The notes beneath the pieces were generated by a model. It saw nothing but the letters and a program-made list of their open reading frames with translations, had not been told where the DNA came from and did no database searches. Positions 6,858 to 13,259 of a DNA stretch of 13,332 bases are shown one piece after another (positions within the stretch are counted from its first letter, which is position 1; every line of letters begins with the position of its first letter). Position numbers and translations under genes: made by a program. Origin of the DNA: XYD2-FULL-39-9 sp964561035 (GTDB lineage Bacteria; Patescibacteriota; Patescibacteriia; Magasanikbacterales; GWA2-37-8); NCBI GenBank assembly GCA_964561035.1, contig CAZLNR010000020.1:1-13332 (forward strand). Direction: 5' to 3'.

Positions 6858-7337
6858 ATGCTACATTTACACATCATTACACTCGGAAAACTTAAAGAAA
6901 CATTTTGGCAGCAAGCCGAGGCTGAATATCTTAAACGACTGCAGCCCTGGGCAAAAATTACTATCCACGAACTGAAAGAAGAATCTTTTTCCGAAAAAGA
7001 TAACGCAGAGCAAATCAAACAAAAAGAAGCGGATAAAATTTTAAAGATTACCGACACCATAAAAGACAGTTATATTATTGCTCTAGACGAGCATGGCAAA
7101 CAATTTTCTTCAGTTGATTTTTCAAAACAGATAGAAACAATTTCGCAGCACAGCTCCAACAACCTCATATTTATTTTGGGCGGACCTCTCGGACTGGACG
7201 TATCTGTCATCAAACAAGCCAATCTCAAACTTTCATTATCTAACCTTACGTTTACTCATCAGATGGCGCGGATATTTTTACTGGAACAGCTCTACCGCAG
7301 CATGATGATACAAAACAACAAACGATACCATTACTAA
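6858..7337 (+). CDS. rlmH: 23S rRNA (pseudouridine-1915-N3)-methyltransferase
   Basis: RlmH is a SPOUT-class, S-adenosylmethionine-dependent enzyme that methylates pseudouridine 1915 in helix 69 of 23S rRNA on assembled ribosomes. From ATG at 6858 it has 159 residues, the usual family size. Visible family features are the MLHLHIITLGKLK start, ALDEHGKQFSS at about 75-85, the SAM-loop FILGGPLGLD near 105-114, and the C-terminal knot region THQMARIFLLEQLYRSMMI ending in RYHY. The frame is open up to 6843, but AGGA at 6850-6853 and homology to RlmH starts favour 6858. It has a real Shine-Dalgarno sequence, unlike carA, carB or tgt. It probably shares a transcript with the upstream basic ORF and ends at its own terminator. 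Confidence 0.95.
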   Translation: MLHLHIITLGKLKETFWQQAEAEYLKRLQPWAKITIHELKEESFSEKDNAEQIKQKEADKILKITDTIKDSYIIALDEHGKQFSSVDFSKQIETISQHSSNNLIFILGGPLGLDVSVIKQANLKLSLSNLTFTHQMARIFLLEQLYRSMMIQNNKRYHY

Positions 7338-7360
7338 AGAGCGCTCACAGCGCTTTTTTG
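7338..7360 (+). terminator. Intrinsic terminator of rlmH
   Basis: The self-complementary arms AGCGCT (7340-7345) and AGCGCT (7349-7354) form a 6-bp stem with a CAC loop, followed by a T tract (7354-7359). It begins directly after the rlmH stop codon. Confidence 0.85.
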
Positions 7361-7377
7361 TTTTATGCTTACTATCA

Positions 7378-7406
7378 TTTACAACCTCCGCCAAATTCGC
7401 TACACT
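7378..7406 (+). promoter_or_regulatory. trpS promoter (TTTACA, 17 bp, TACACT)
   Basis: The -35 TTTACA is at 7378-7383 and the -10 TACACT at 7401-7406, with a 17-bp spacer. The predicted start near 7413 leaves a leader of only about 16 nt without a Shine-Dalgarno sequence before ATG at 7429. It follows the rlmH terminator, so trpS is transcribed separately. Confidence 0.6.
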
Positions 7407-7428
7407 ACGTATCATAATAACACCATAT

Positions 7429-8403
7429 ATGAAACGTATCTTTTCAGGCATTCAACCAACCAACAATTTACATATCGGCAATTACTTAGGCGCTATCAAA
7501 AACTGGGTAGAGCTGCAAAACCAGTATGACGCATATTATTGCATTGTTGATTTGCATGCTATTACCATAAAACAAGATCCTAAACAGCTTCGACAAAATA
7601 TATTAAACGCTGCCAAAACATATTTGGCCTTGGGACTCGACCCAAACAAGTGCACAATTTTTGTTCAGTCACAGGTGCCACAGCATACCGAGCTGGCCTG
7701 GATTTTAAATACCATTGCCAAAATGTCCGAACTGGAGCGCATGACTCAATTTAAAGACAAAGCCAAACAGCATAAAGAAAATATCAACCTTGGATTATTT
7801 GCCTATCCAGCACTCATGGCCGCGGATATTTTACTCTACGACACCAACGTGGTGCCGGTGGGCGAAGATCAAAAACAACATGTTGAGCTTACTCGAGATT
7901 TGGCAAATCGTTTTAACTCGCTGTATGGAAAAACATTTGTGGAACCAGAACCGCTCATCCAAAAACACGGCGCGCGCATCATGGGCCTGGATGATCCAAC
8001 CAAAAAAATGAGCAAAAGCGCAACCAGCGCCAACAATTACATTTCCCTGCTTGACACTCCGGAAACTGCTGCCAAAAAAATATCACGCGCGGTTACCGAC
8101 TCCGGCACAACCGTTGCCGCCGGCACCGACAGGCCAGCGCTTACCAACTTACTTACTATATATTCCTTGCTTTCAAACCAGTCAGTAAAAGATATAGAAA
8201 AAGAATACACGGGCAAGGGATATGGTGATTTCAAAAAAGGCCTGGGTGAAGTTGTAAAAAATTTCCTAACTGAATTCCAAAATAAATTTAATGCGTTAGA
8301 TAATGCAACTGTGATGCAAATTTTGGAAGCAGGCGCCAATAAAGCAGCATCGGTGGCTGAGAAAAAAATGGCCGAAGTGAAAAAAAGTATTGGATTATTA
8401 TAA
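7429..8403 (+). CDS. trpS: Tryptophanyl-tRNA synthetase
   Basis: This class I aminoacyl-tRNA synthetase joins tryptophan to tRNA-Trp in the cytoplasm. Its 324 residues match the usual bacterial length (about 325-335). The HIGH-type motif is HIGN at 15-18 within PTNNLHIGNYLGA. The KMSKS loop is at 193-197 within DDPTKKMSKSATS. Between them lie the typical AADILLYDTNVVPVGEDQ (131-148) and HVELTRDLANRFN (151-163) segments. The C-terminal anticodon-binding helices follow. ATG at 7429 matches the family start, with no Shine-Dalgarno sequence and a short leader. The gene has its own promoter. The 96 bp after its stop are AT-rich with weak hairpins, so the next gene may be read through from trpS. 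Confidence 0.97.
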   Translation: MKRIFSGIQPTNNLHIGNYLGAIKNWVELQNQYDAYYCIVDLHAITIKQDPKQLRQNILNAAKTYLALGLDPNKCTIFVQSQVPQHTELAWILNTIAKMSELERMTQFKDKAKQHKENINLGLFAYPALMAADILLYDTNVVPVGEDQKQHVELTRDLANRFNSLYGKTFVEPEPLIQKHGARIMGLDDPTKKMSKSATSANNYISLLDTPETAAKKISRAVTDSGTTVAAGTDRPALTNLLTIYSLLSNQSVKDIEKEYTGKGYGDFKKGLGEVVKNFLTEFQNKFNALDNATVMQILEAGANKAASVAEKKMAEVKKSIGLL

Positions 8404-8499
8404 ATAATTAACGTAATTATATATAGGCTAAAGCCATATATACTCATTCATTCAGAAATAATTAAATACATTTGATTATTTCTCTCATTAATTTCATAT

Positions 8500-8907
8500 A
8501 TGGAAAACACAACTCCAGCCACAAAGGCGATGATTATAAAAAGTATTTATTTTTACCTCGTGTCTTTTGTAGCGCTCATGATGGTAGCATTCTCCAGCGC
8601 CGACCTTATCAACATGGCGCTTAAAACCTGGATATTTACTAAAGCTGACAACTATACCTATCGCGTGGACTGCCCTACGGCGCCATATTACGACGAAAAA
8701 GGCGCGCCTATAAACGATCCGACGGTTAAAACGCAGCGCATGGCAGATTGCGAAAAACAGCAAGAGATTAATCAAAAAAATGAAGATCAGAACAGAGTTT
8801 CCCAAAGACAAAATAATATTGTCCGCGATATTTCCATGATTGTGGTTGGCATCCCCTTATTCTTAATTCACTGGAGAATCGTTCGCAGTAAAAATGAAAA
8901 TTTGTAA
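8500..8907 (+). CDS. Small two-pass membrane protein, possibly DUF5671-like
   Basis: This 135-residue protein has two predicted membrane helices: about 12-34 (IIKSIYFYLVSFVALMMVAF) and 109-126 (RDISMIVVGIPLFLIHW). Lysines before the first helix and Arg/Lys after the second suggest both ends face the cytoplasm. The hydrophilic loop of about 70 residues, predicted outside, contains two cysteines (58 and 84) that could form a disulfide, and a Gln/Asn/Lys-rich stretch (86-105). The helix motifs (FYLVSFVALMM, VGIPLFLIHWR) resemble DUF5671-type proteins seen in Patescibacteria as I recall them; the domain is of unknown function and I could not check the match. ATG at 8500 lacks a Shine-Dalgarno sequence. 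No strong promoter was found in the 96 bp after trpS. It ends in a clear terminator. Confidence 0.75.
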   Translation: MENTTPATKAMIIKSIYFYLVSFVALMMVAFSSADLINMALKTWIFTKADNYTYRVDCPTAPYYDEKGAPINDPTVKTQRMADCEKQQEINQKNEDQNRVSQRQNNIVRDISMIVVGIPLFLIHWRIVRSKNENL

Positions 8908-8928
8908 AAAACTCTTAATTATAAAAAT

Positions 8929-8957
8929 AAAAAAGCCATCAACCGGATGGCTTTTTT
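8929..8957 (+). terminator. Intrinsic terminator after the small membrane protein
   Basis: AAAAAAGCCATC (8929-8940) pairs perfectly with GATGGCTTTTTT (8946-8957) around AACCG, giving a 12-bp stem with a T tract. The stop codon is 21 nt upstream. Confidence 0.92.
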
Positions 8958-8973
8958 AAATACATCAAAACCC

Positions 8974-9002
8974 TTGATTTTTTTATCAATCTAGTATAGT
9001 GT
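8974..9002 (+). promoter_or_regulatory. Promoter of GC-rich cassette 2
   Basis: The -35 TTGATT is at 8974-8979. The -10 is either TATAGT at 8995-9000 (15-bp spacer) or TAGTGT at 8997-9002 (17-bp spacer). The hexamer GTGTCC (8999-9004) at the expected transcript start also occurs in cassette 1 (6561-6566). The leader is about 25 nt and contains CGAGG (9021-9025). Confidence 0.5.
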
Positions 9003-9030
9003 CCAGCACAGGCAAACAATCGAGGCTGTC

Positions 9031-9576
9031 ATGGAAAATCTGCAAAAAATTCTGGGCGACATTAGCCCGGGTATGTCTATGCAAACCCTGCTCCACATCG
9101 CTCGGCTGGTATTCCAGCTCGTCGTGATGCGCGACACGGAAACGCTCACGCTTCTTTTCCGTCGTCTTGAGACGGTGCAGCGAGACATGGACACACCTGC
9201 TACAATCCAAACCGGAGTAAGCGTACTCCTGGCTGGTATTGAAAGAGGATTGCAGGATATCGGATGGATGGTATGGATTGAACACCTCACGCGGACAGTC
9301 AACGAAGATGTTGGGCGACGCAGCATTCTCCGGGTTCTCAAAGGAGCAGATCACGCTCTTTCGGGGTCAGAGATATGCCAACATCTACACGGTGATACCG
9401 ATCCAACTGACAACATGCCACCTACTCTAGGATTGCTTTGGGCGTTTATCGCCCCAACTCTCGAAGCATTCGAGCTTCAACAAGTGGTGGAGAAAACGCA
9501 AGCAGAAGGACGAGAGCCGAACTACCAGCTCACAAGCCTGGGGCTCGACCTGTGCACCCACTGCCAGATCAGCTAA
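9031..9576 (+). CDS. Hypothetical 181-residue protein with possible C-terminal winged helix
   Basis: This protein is not recognised. Residues 1-90 look wholly helical (for example LLHIARLVFQLVVMRD and LTLLFRRLETVQRDM). From about 97 to 175 the pattern fits a winged helix: RRSILRVLKGADHALSGSEICQHL, a long helix around PTLGLLWAFIAPTLEAF, then REPNYQLTSLGLDLC, resembling the strand-turn-strand-helix of MarR/PadR-type wings. A DNA-binding role is therefore possible but unproven. It ends with a Cys-x-x-Cys (175-178). No membrane segment or signal is clear. ATG at 9031 has CGAGG five bases upstream. The coding DNA is markedly GC-richer than its neighbours, with many CTG, CTC and CGC codons, which suggests different ancestry or selection. 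It is monocistronic, between a promoter and a terminator. Confidence 0.7.
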   Translation: MENLQKILGDISPGMSMQTLLHIARLVFQLVVMRDTETLTLLFRRLETVQRDMDTPATIQTGVSVLLAGIERGLQDIGWMVWIEHLTRTVNEDVGRRSILRVLKGADHALSGSEICQHLHGDTDPTDNMPPTLGLLWAFIAPTLEAFELQQVVEKTQAEGREPNYQLTSLGLDLCTHCQIS

Positions 9577-9626
9577 ACTGCCTGCACCAGATGCAAATTC
9601 TGTGCGAGCAAACAGCCGACCGACTC

Positions 9627-9657
9627 TCCCGACCATCGCCGCAAACGAAGGTCGGGA
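9627..9657 (+). other. GC-rich hairpin abutting the terminator
   Basis: TCCCGACC (9627-9634) pairs with GGTCGGGA (9650-9657) around a 15-nt loop. It lies in the 3' untranslated region, one base before the terminator stem. It mirrors the GC-rich hairpin after the ORF of cassette 1 in position, not in sequence. Confidence 0.5.
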
Positions 9658-9658
9658 C

Positions 9659-9701
9659 AAAAACAAAAAACAGCTTTCTATCAAAGCTGTTTTTTGTTTT
9701 T
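9659..9701. terminator. Bidirectional terminator, 19-bp perfect stem
   Basis: Positions 9659-9677 pair without mismatch with 9683-9701 around the loop CTATC. The core is CAGCTTT/AAAGCTG and the flanks are A-rich on one arm and T-rich on the other, so it works in both directions. It serves the 181-residue gene (plus) and proS (minus, stop at 9707). Confidence 0.92.
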
Positions 9702-9706
9702 GCATA

Positions 9707-11182
9707 CTAATACGATCTGGCAAAAAACCATCGCTTTCCCTGTGGCGCAGTTTTTCCACAATGCACGCATATATGCGCTCCTAATTCTTCTGTCGCATCA
9801 AACGGCAGGCAGCGAGTTGTTGCTTTTGTTTTTTCTTTTATCTCTAGCTCACACTCTGTTCGCTCGCACCAAAACGCAGAAACATACCCGCCTTTTTCTA
9901 AAGATTCTACAAATGAATCCCAACTATCTACTAACACAGTATTTTGTTTCTGTCGCGCTAAAGCTGTCTCAAATAAATTATGCTGAATTTTTTCAAGCAA
10001 ATCTTTAACTGTGTTTTCCACATCAGCCAATAAACACACAATTTTTTCTCCCGTATCGCGACGCACCAACACACATTGACCGGCAACTAAATCTTTTGGC
10101 CCAATCTCTAAACGAAGCGGCACGCCTTTTTTCTCCCATTCAAAAAACTTTTCACCGACGCGCAAATTATCCCGCTGGTCTAGCTTTACCCTAAAGATAT
10201 TTTTTAAATTTTCTGCTATTTTTTTTGCTTCCTGCAGCTGAGCATCATCTGTATTTTTAAATATTGGCACAATTACCAATTCAATTGGCGCAATTTTTGG
10301 CGGCAACACAAGGCCGTTATCATCGCTATGACTCATAATAATACCGCCAATTAAACGCGTACTCACACCCCAGCTGGTTTGGTATACAAACTGTTGTTCG
10401 CCTTTTTCATCCAAATATTGCACTTCAAATGATTTGGCAAAATGATCGGACAAATCATGAGCAGTGCCCATCTGTAAAGATTTACCATCTTGCATCAACG
10501 CTTCAATGGTAAACGTAGACAACGCTCCGGCAAAACGCTCTCTTTCTGATTTTTGACCAGACACTACTGGAATAGCCAGATACTCTTGGGCAAACTTTTT
10601 ATACACTTCTTCCAAAATCATTAAAGCATACTCGCGCGCTTGCGCAGCAGTTTGATGAGCGGTATGCCCTTCCTGCCACAAAAATTCCGTAGTGCGCAAA
10701 AATAACCGCGGCCTCATTTCCCAACGCACGATATTTGCCCACTGATTAATAAGCAATGGCAAATCCCGATATGATTTTATCCAATTGGCAAACGTGCTAT
10801 ACATAATTGTTTCCGAAGTTGGACGCACTACCAATGGTTCTTCTAATTTTTTTCCGCCTCCGTGAGTAACCACGGCTAGCTCTGGCGAAAACCCTTCAAC
10901 ATGCTCTTTTTCTTTTTGTAAAAAACTTTCAGGGATAAACAAAGGAAAATAAGCATTTTGCACGCCTAATTCTTTAAACTTGGCATCTAAAATCTTTTGA
11001 ATATTTTCCCAAATTGCATAGCCATACGGCTTAATTACCATAGTTCCCTTTACCGGCCCATGCTCTGCCAACCCAGCGACATCAATAACATCTAAATACC
11101 ATTGCGAATAATCTTCAGCACGCTTAGCAATAGCTTTGAGCTCACCAGCAGTTTTGGCTTTTTCAATTTGATTGTTGGACAT
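9707..11182 (-). CDS. proS: Prolyl-tRNA synthetase, archaeal/eukaryal type
   Basis: This class II synthetase charges tRNA-Pro. At 491 residues it is the short form without the bacterial editing insertion between motifs 2 and 3. Motif 1 lies around 46-86 (GTMVIKPYGYAIWENIQ through FPLFIPES), motif 2 around 152-170 (VRWEMRPRLFLRTTEFLWQ), and motif 3 around 272-294 (GVSTRLIGGIIMSHSDDNG). The anticodon-binding domain starts near 297. The C-terminal zinc-type domain has Cys439, Cys444, Cys472 and Cys475 plus Cys458, and the protein ends in the conserved Tyr491 (FFARSY). All are hallmarks of the archaeal/eukaryal class. ATG at 11182 gives the usual N-terminus. TATAAT sits only 3 nt upstream (11186-11191), and a weaker TTGTAT/GATAAT pair with a 15-bp spacer lies at 11206-11232; neither is convincing as the promoter. 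Confidence 0.97.
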   Translation of the reverse strand: MSNNQIEKAKTAGELKAIAKRAEDYSQWYLDVIDVAGLAEHGPVKGTMVIKPYGYAIWENIQKILDAKFKELGVQNAYFPLFIPESFLQKEKEHVEGFSPELAVVTHGGGKKLEEPLVVRPTSETIMYSTFANWIKSYRDLPLLINQWANIVRWEMRPRLFLRTTEFLWQEGHTAHQTAAQAREYALMILEEVYKKFAQEYLAIPVVSGQKSERERFAGALSTFTIEALMQDGKSLQMGTAHDLSDHFAKSFEVQYLDEKGEQQFVYQTSWGVSTRLIGGIIMSHSDDNGLVLPPKIAPIELVIVPIFKNTDDAQLQEAKKIAENLKNIFRVKLDQRDNLRVGEKFFEWEKKGVPLRLEIGPKDLVAGQCVLVRRDTGEKIVCLLADVENTVKDLLEKIQHNLFETALARQKQNTVLVDSWDSFVESLEKGGYVSAFWCERTECELEIKEKTKATTRCLPFDATEELGAHICVHCGKTAPQGKRWFFARSY

Positions 11183-11260
11183 ACTATTATATTAAGTATG
11201 GATAGATTATCAGCAAAAAAGGATAAATACAAGTATCTGCATGTAACCTAACCTCTACCC

Positions 11261-11289
11261 TTGTGTATATATTATATATATGCTATACT
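11261..11289 (+). promoter_or_regulatory. Upstream tandem promoter P1 (TTGTGT, 17 bp, TATACT)
   Basis: The -35 TTGTGT is at 11261-11266 and the -10 TATACT at 11284-11289, with a 17-bp spacer filled by alternating TA. The predicted start is near 11296. It lies 68 bp upstream of P2 in the same direction. Confidence 0.5.
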
Positions 11290-11328
11290 AGTTCAACTTA
11301 AAAAGTATCTAAAGTTCAGACTCTACTA

Positions 11329-11357
11329 TTGACAAAATATCAATTTTATGGTATAGT
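11329..11357 (+). promoter_or_regulatory. Main promoter P2 (TTGACA, 17 bp, TATAGT)
   Basis: A consensus -35 TTGACA is at 11329-11334 and TATAGT at 11352-11357, with a 17-bp spacer. The predicted start is about 11364, which places the whole upstream reading-frame extension (from 11379) inside the transcript. Confidence 0.82.
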
Positions 11358-11438
11358 CTGCAGTTATTAATTCACTAACTTTGCACTACGCAACAAACAC
11401 TTAAAAATCGTTTAAGCGCCAAAATTAGCGCTTTACTC

Positions 11439-13133
11439 GTGGCTATTTTAACCTTGAGTTCTTTGCCTTTGGCAAATAACGCAAAAGCAGCTGTCGTAAG
11501 CGATATACAATTTTCTGCCACTGCCGCTACAGCAACCGAGGGTAACACCTTAATGCTGACTATCACTTCTGAAGCTCAGGGAAACCCATCAAATTCTACC
11601 GCAAATATTTCCTACGCTATTTCCGGCACTGCTAATACCAGCCAGGATTTTGTATTTAACAACGCCCCTTCTGTAACTGCTGGCGCAATTGCATTCAGCG
11701 GTACAAACCTCCAAATTCCATTAACTTTGGTTGACGATGGAGATGATACAGAAGGACAAGAGACCGTAATAGTTACTATTACTGATGTGCAAGGCTCACA
11801 TGTTCAGCTTGGTGCCAACACCACATTTACTGTAACAATAAACGACAATACCGGCTCACCATTTATTAACTTTACCTCTGAGACTTCTGGTGGTTTAGAA
11901 GACCAGGCTGGTATTCTTACCGTTCAACTCTCTCGCGCTTCTGCTCAAGATGTAACCTTTCAATGGAGTGCTGATTACCCAGCAACTACAGCTCAATCTA
12001 CAGAAACAGTTCTTGGCGGCAACACCTTTCCTGCTGACTTTACCAATGCGCCAATTGCCCCAATTGACGTTACTATCCTCGCTGGTCAATTAACAGCTAC
12101 CATTGATCTGGGCATTCAGAATGATAACTTATATGAACTAACCGAAACTATCGAAGCAGGAATTACCGGAAATATAACCGGCGCTCAATTCGGCACAGCT
12201 CTTAACCACACCTATATTATCTACGATAACGATACTCCAAGCATCCAATTTACAGCTGCAGAAGCTTCCGGAGACGAAAGTGCTGGCACTCACCAGCTTA
12301 CTGTTTCTCTCTCCAACCCTTCTTACTTAGATACAGAAGTAACAGTTGAAACAAATGGCGCAAGCACCGCTCAAGCCGGAGACTTAAGCGTTGATGGTAT
12401 TGACTGGAACCTGCCAAACTCAATGCGCATGATCCCTGCTGGACAAACTTCTTTGCCAGTAACTATCACTATCAAAGACGATACAGAATCTGAAGGAAAC
12501 GAAACCGCAATACTTACTATTCCAAGCGCGCCACAAGAAGTAACTCTTGGCACCACTCTAAGCTACACATATACAATTATTGACAACGACACTCCAGCTG
12601 CTTCTGGCAGCTACGGTACAGCCATTCCACAAAGCACTGCTTCTGTTGGCGGCGTACCTGCAGGTTCTGTAGTAGTCACTCCGGTTGTTACTGCACCAAC
12701 TCCAGTTGTTACAAGCCCAGTACCAGCTACTTCAGCTGAATCTACTTCCCCTACTTCTGGCCAAGTTCTTGGCGAACAAATTAATGTATTACACGAATTA
12801 ATTACTAAACTGAAGTTCGGTTCTACTAATGATGAAGTAAAGCAATTGCAAACTGAATTGCAAAAGCTTGGATTCTTCCCTGCCAAAATGAACACCACCA
12901 GATACTATGGCGTGATCACCAGAGCCTCAATCGAAAAATATCTCAACACTAAATTTGAAGGAATCTCTGTCCAAGACTTAGCTAAAATGTTGAAGTTCGG
13001 CCAAAGAAATAACGCGGTTAAAAAATTACAAAATGAACTTAAAGCAGCCGGATTCTTCCCAATGAATCAAACTGCTACTGGTTTCTACGGAAACATTACA
13101 AAACAAGCAGTTGCTAATTACTTAGCAAGATAA
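11439..13133 (+). CDS. Exported Calx-beta repeat protein with two peptidoglycan-binding domains
   Basis: This is probably a cell-surface protein anchored to peptidoglycan. Numbering from GTG at 11439 gives 564 residues. A hydrophobic stretch (AILTLSSLPLA) ends at an A-x-A cleavage site (NAKA, residues 14-17). Three Calx-beta-like domains follow, about 20-138, 141-266 and 268-386, each ending in an INDN/YDND/IDND strand. Acidic DDGDDTEG and DDTESEGNE turns could bind calcium. A Ser/Thr/Pro/Val linker spans 387-445. Two peptidoglycan-binding repeats cover about 450-505 and 511-564, each with KFG, VKQLQ or VKKLQ, GFFP and YYG or FYG. The real start is probably upstream: the frame continues with TTQQTLKNRLSAKISALL, a good basic n-region, but has no ATG, GTG or TTG there. 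It is led by two promoters and ends at a strong terminator. Confidence 0.85.
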   Translation: MAILTLSSLPLANNAKAAVVSDIQFSATAATATEGNTLMLTITSEAQGNPSNSTANISYAISGTANTSQDFVFNNAPSVTAGAIAFSGTNLQIPLTLVDDGDDTEGQETVIVTITDVQGSHVQLGANTTFTVTINDNTGSPFINFTSETSGGLEDQAGILTVQLSRASAQDVTFQWSADYPATTAQSTETVLGGNTFPADFTNAPIAPIDVTILAGQLTATIDLGIQNDNLYELTETIEAGITGNITGAQFGTALNHTYIIYDNDTPSIQFTAAEASGDESAGTHQLTVSLSNPSYLDTEVTVETNGASTAQAGDLSVDGIDWNLPNSMRMIPAGQTSLPVTITIKDDTESEGNETAILTIPSAPQEVTLGTTLSYTYTIIDNDTPAASGSYGTAIPQSTASVGGVPAGSVVVTPVVTAPTPVVTSPVPATSAESTSPTSGQVLGEQINVLHELITKLKFGSTNDEVKQLQTELQKLGFFPAKMNTTRYYGVITRASIEKYLNTKFEGISVQDLAKMLKFGQRNNAVKKLQNELKAAGFFPMNQTATGFYGNITKQAVANYLAR

Positions 13134-13147
13134 GCTTCAAAAGATAA

Positions 13148-13185
13148 AAGTAAAAAAACCGCTGTTACAGGCGGTTTTTTTACTT
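13148..13185 (+). terminator. Intrinsic terminator of the exported protein
   Basis: A 15-bp stem pairs 13148-13162 (ending AAAAAAACCGC) with 13171-13185 (starting GCGGTTTTTTT) around an 8-nt loop. It starts 14 nt after the stop codon. Confidence 0.92.
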
Positions 13186-13211
13186 ATCTATATATATTAG
13201 ATATTTCTAAA

Positions 13212-13240
13212 TTGACAATAATTATAGATTATTATATTCT
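13212..13240 (+). promoter_or_regulatory. tRNA-Asn promoter (TTGACA, 17 bp, TATTCT)
   Basis: A consensus -35 TTGACA is at 13212-13217 and TATTCT at 13235-13240, with a 17-bp spacer. The predicted start near 13247 leaves about 13 nt of leader before the mature tRNA. Confidence 0.7.
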
Positions 13241-13259
13241 TAATTTTACGCATATATCT

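Larger units (their letters stand above)
11183..11438. other. Intergenic region with divergent start sites
   Basis: This stretch of 256 bp is AT-rich. It holds the poorly defined proS promoter at its left end, two tandem promoters reading right, and an in-frame extension of the exported-protein reading frame back to the stop codon at 11376. No RNA gene or repeat was recognised. Confidence 0.6.

Noticed and set aside
6561..6895. Alternative plus-strand frames across GC-rich cassette 1 (6561-6758 and 6653-6895)
   Set aside because: One begins at the predicted transcript start with no ribosome-binding site; the other overlaps rlmH. The 6622 frame alone has a well-placed CGAGG.
8404..8499. AT-rich hairpins between trpS and the membrane protein, such as GAAATAAT (8455-8462) with ATTATTTC (8475-8482)
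   Set aside because: Weak A-T stems without a T tract are expected in AT-rich spacer; not convincing as terminator or regulator.
9438..9784. Plus- and minus-strand frames overlapping the end of the 181-residue gene and the terminator
   Set aside because: They run through a 19-bp terminator stem and lack start signals or recognisable sequence.
11186..11191. TATAAT directly upstream of the proS start codon
   Set aside because: Transcription from it would begin inside the start codon, and no -35 fits at 16-18 bp.
11261..11283. Alternating TA tract as a possible repeat or origin element
   Set aside because: It is short and coincides with the spacer of a promoter; no iterons or DnaA boxes were seen nearby.
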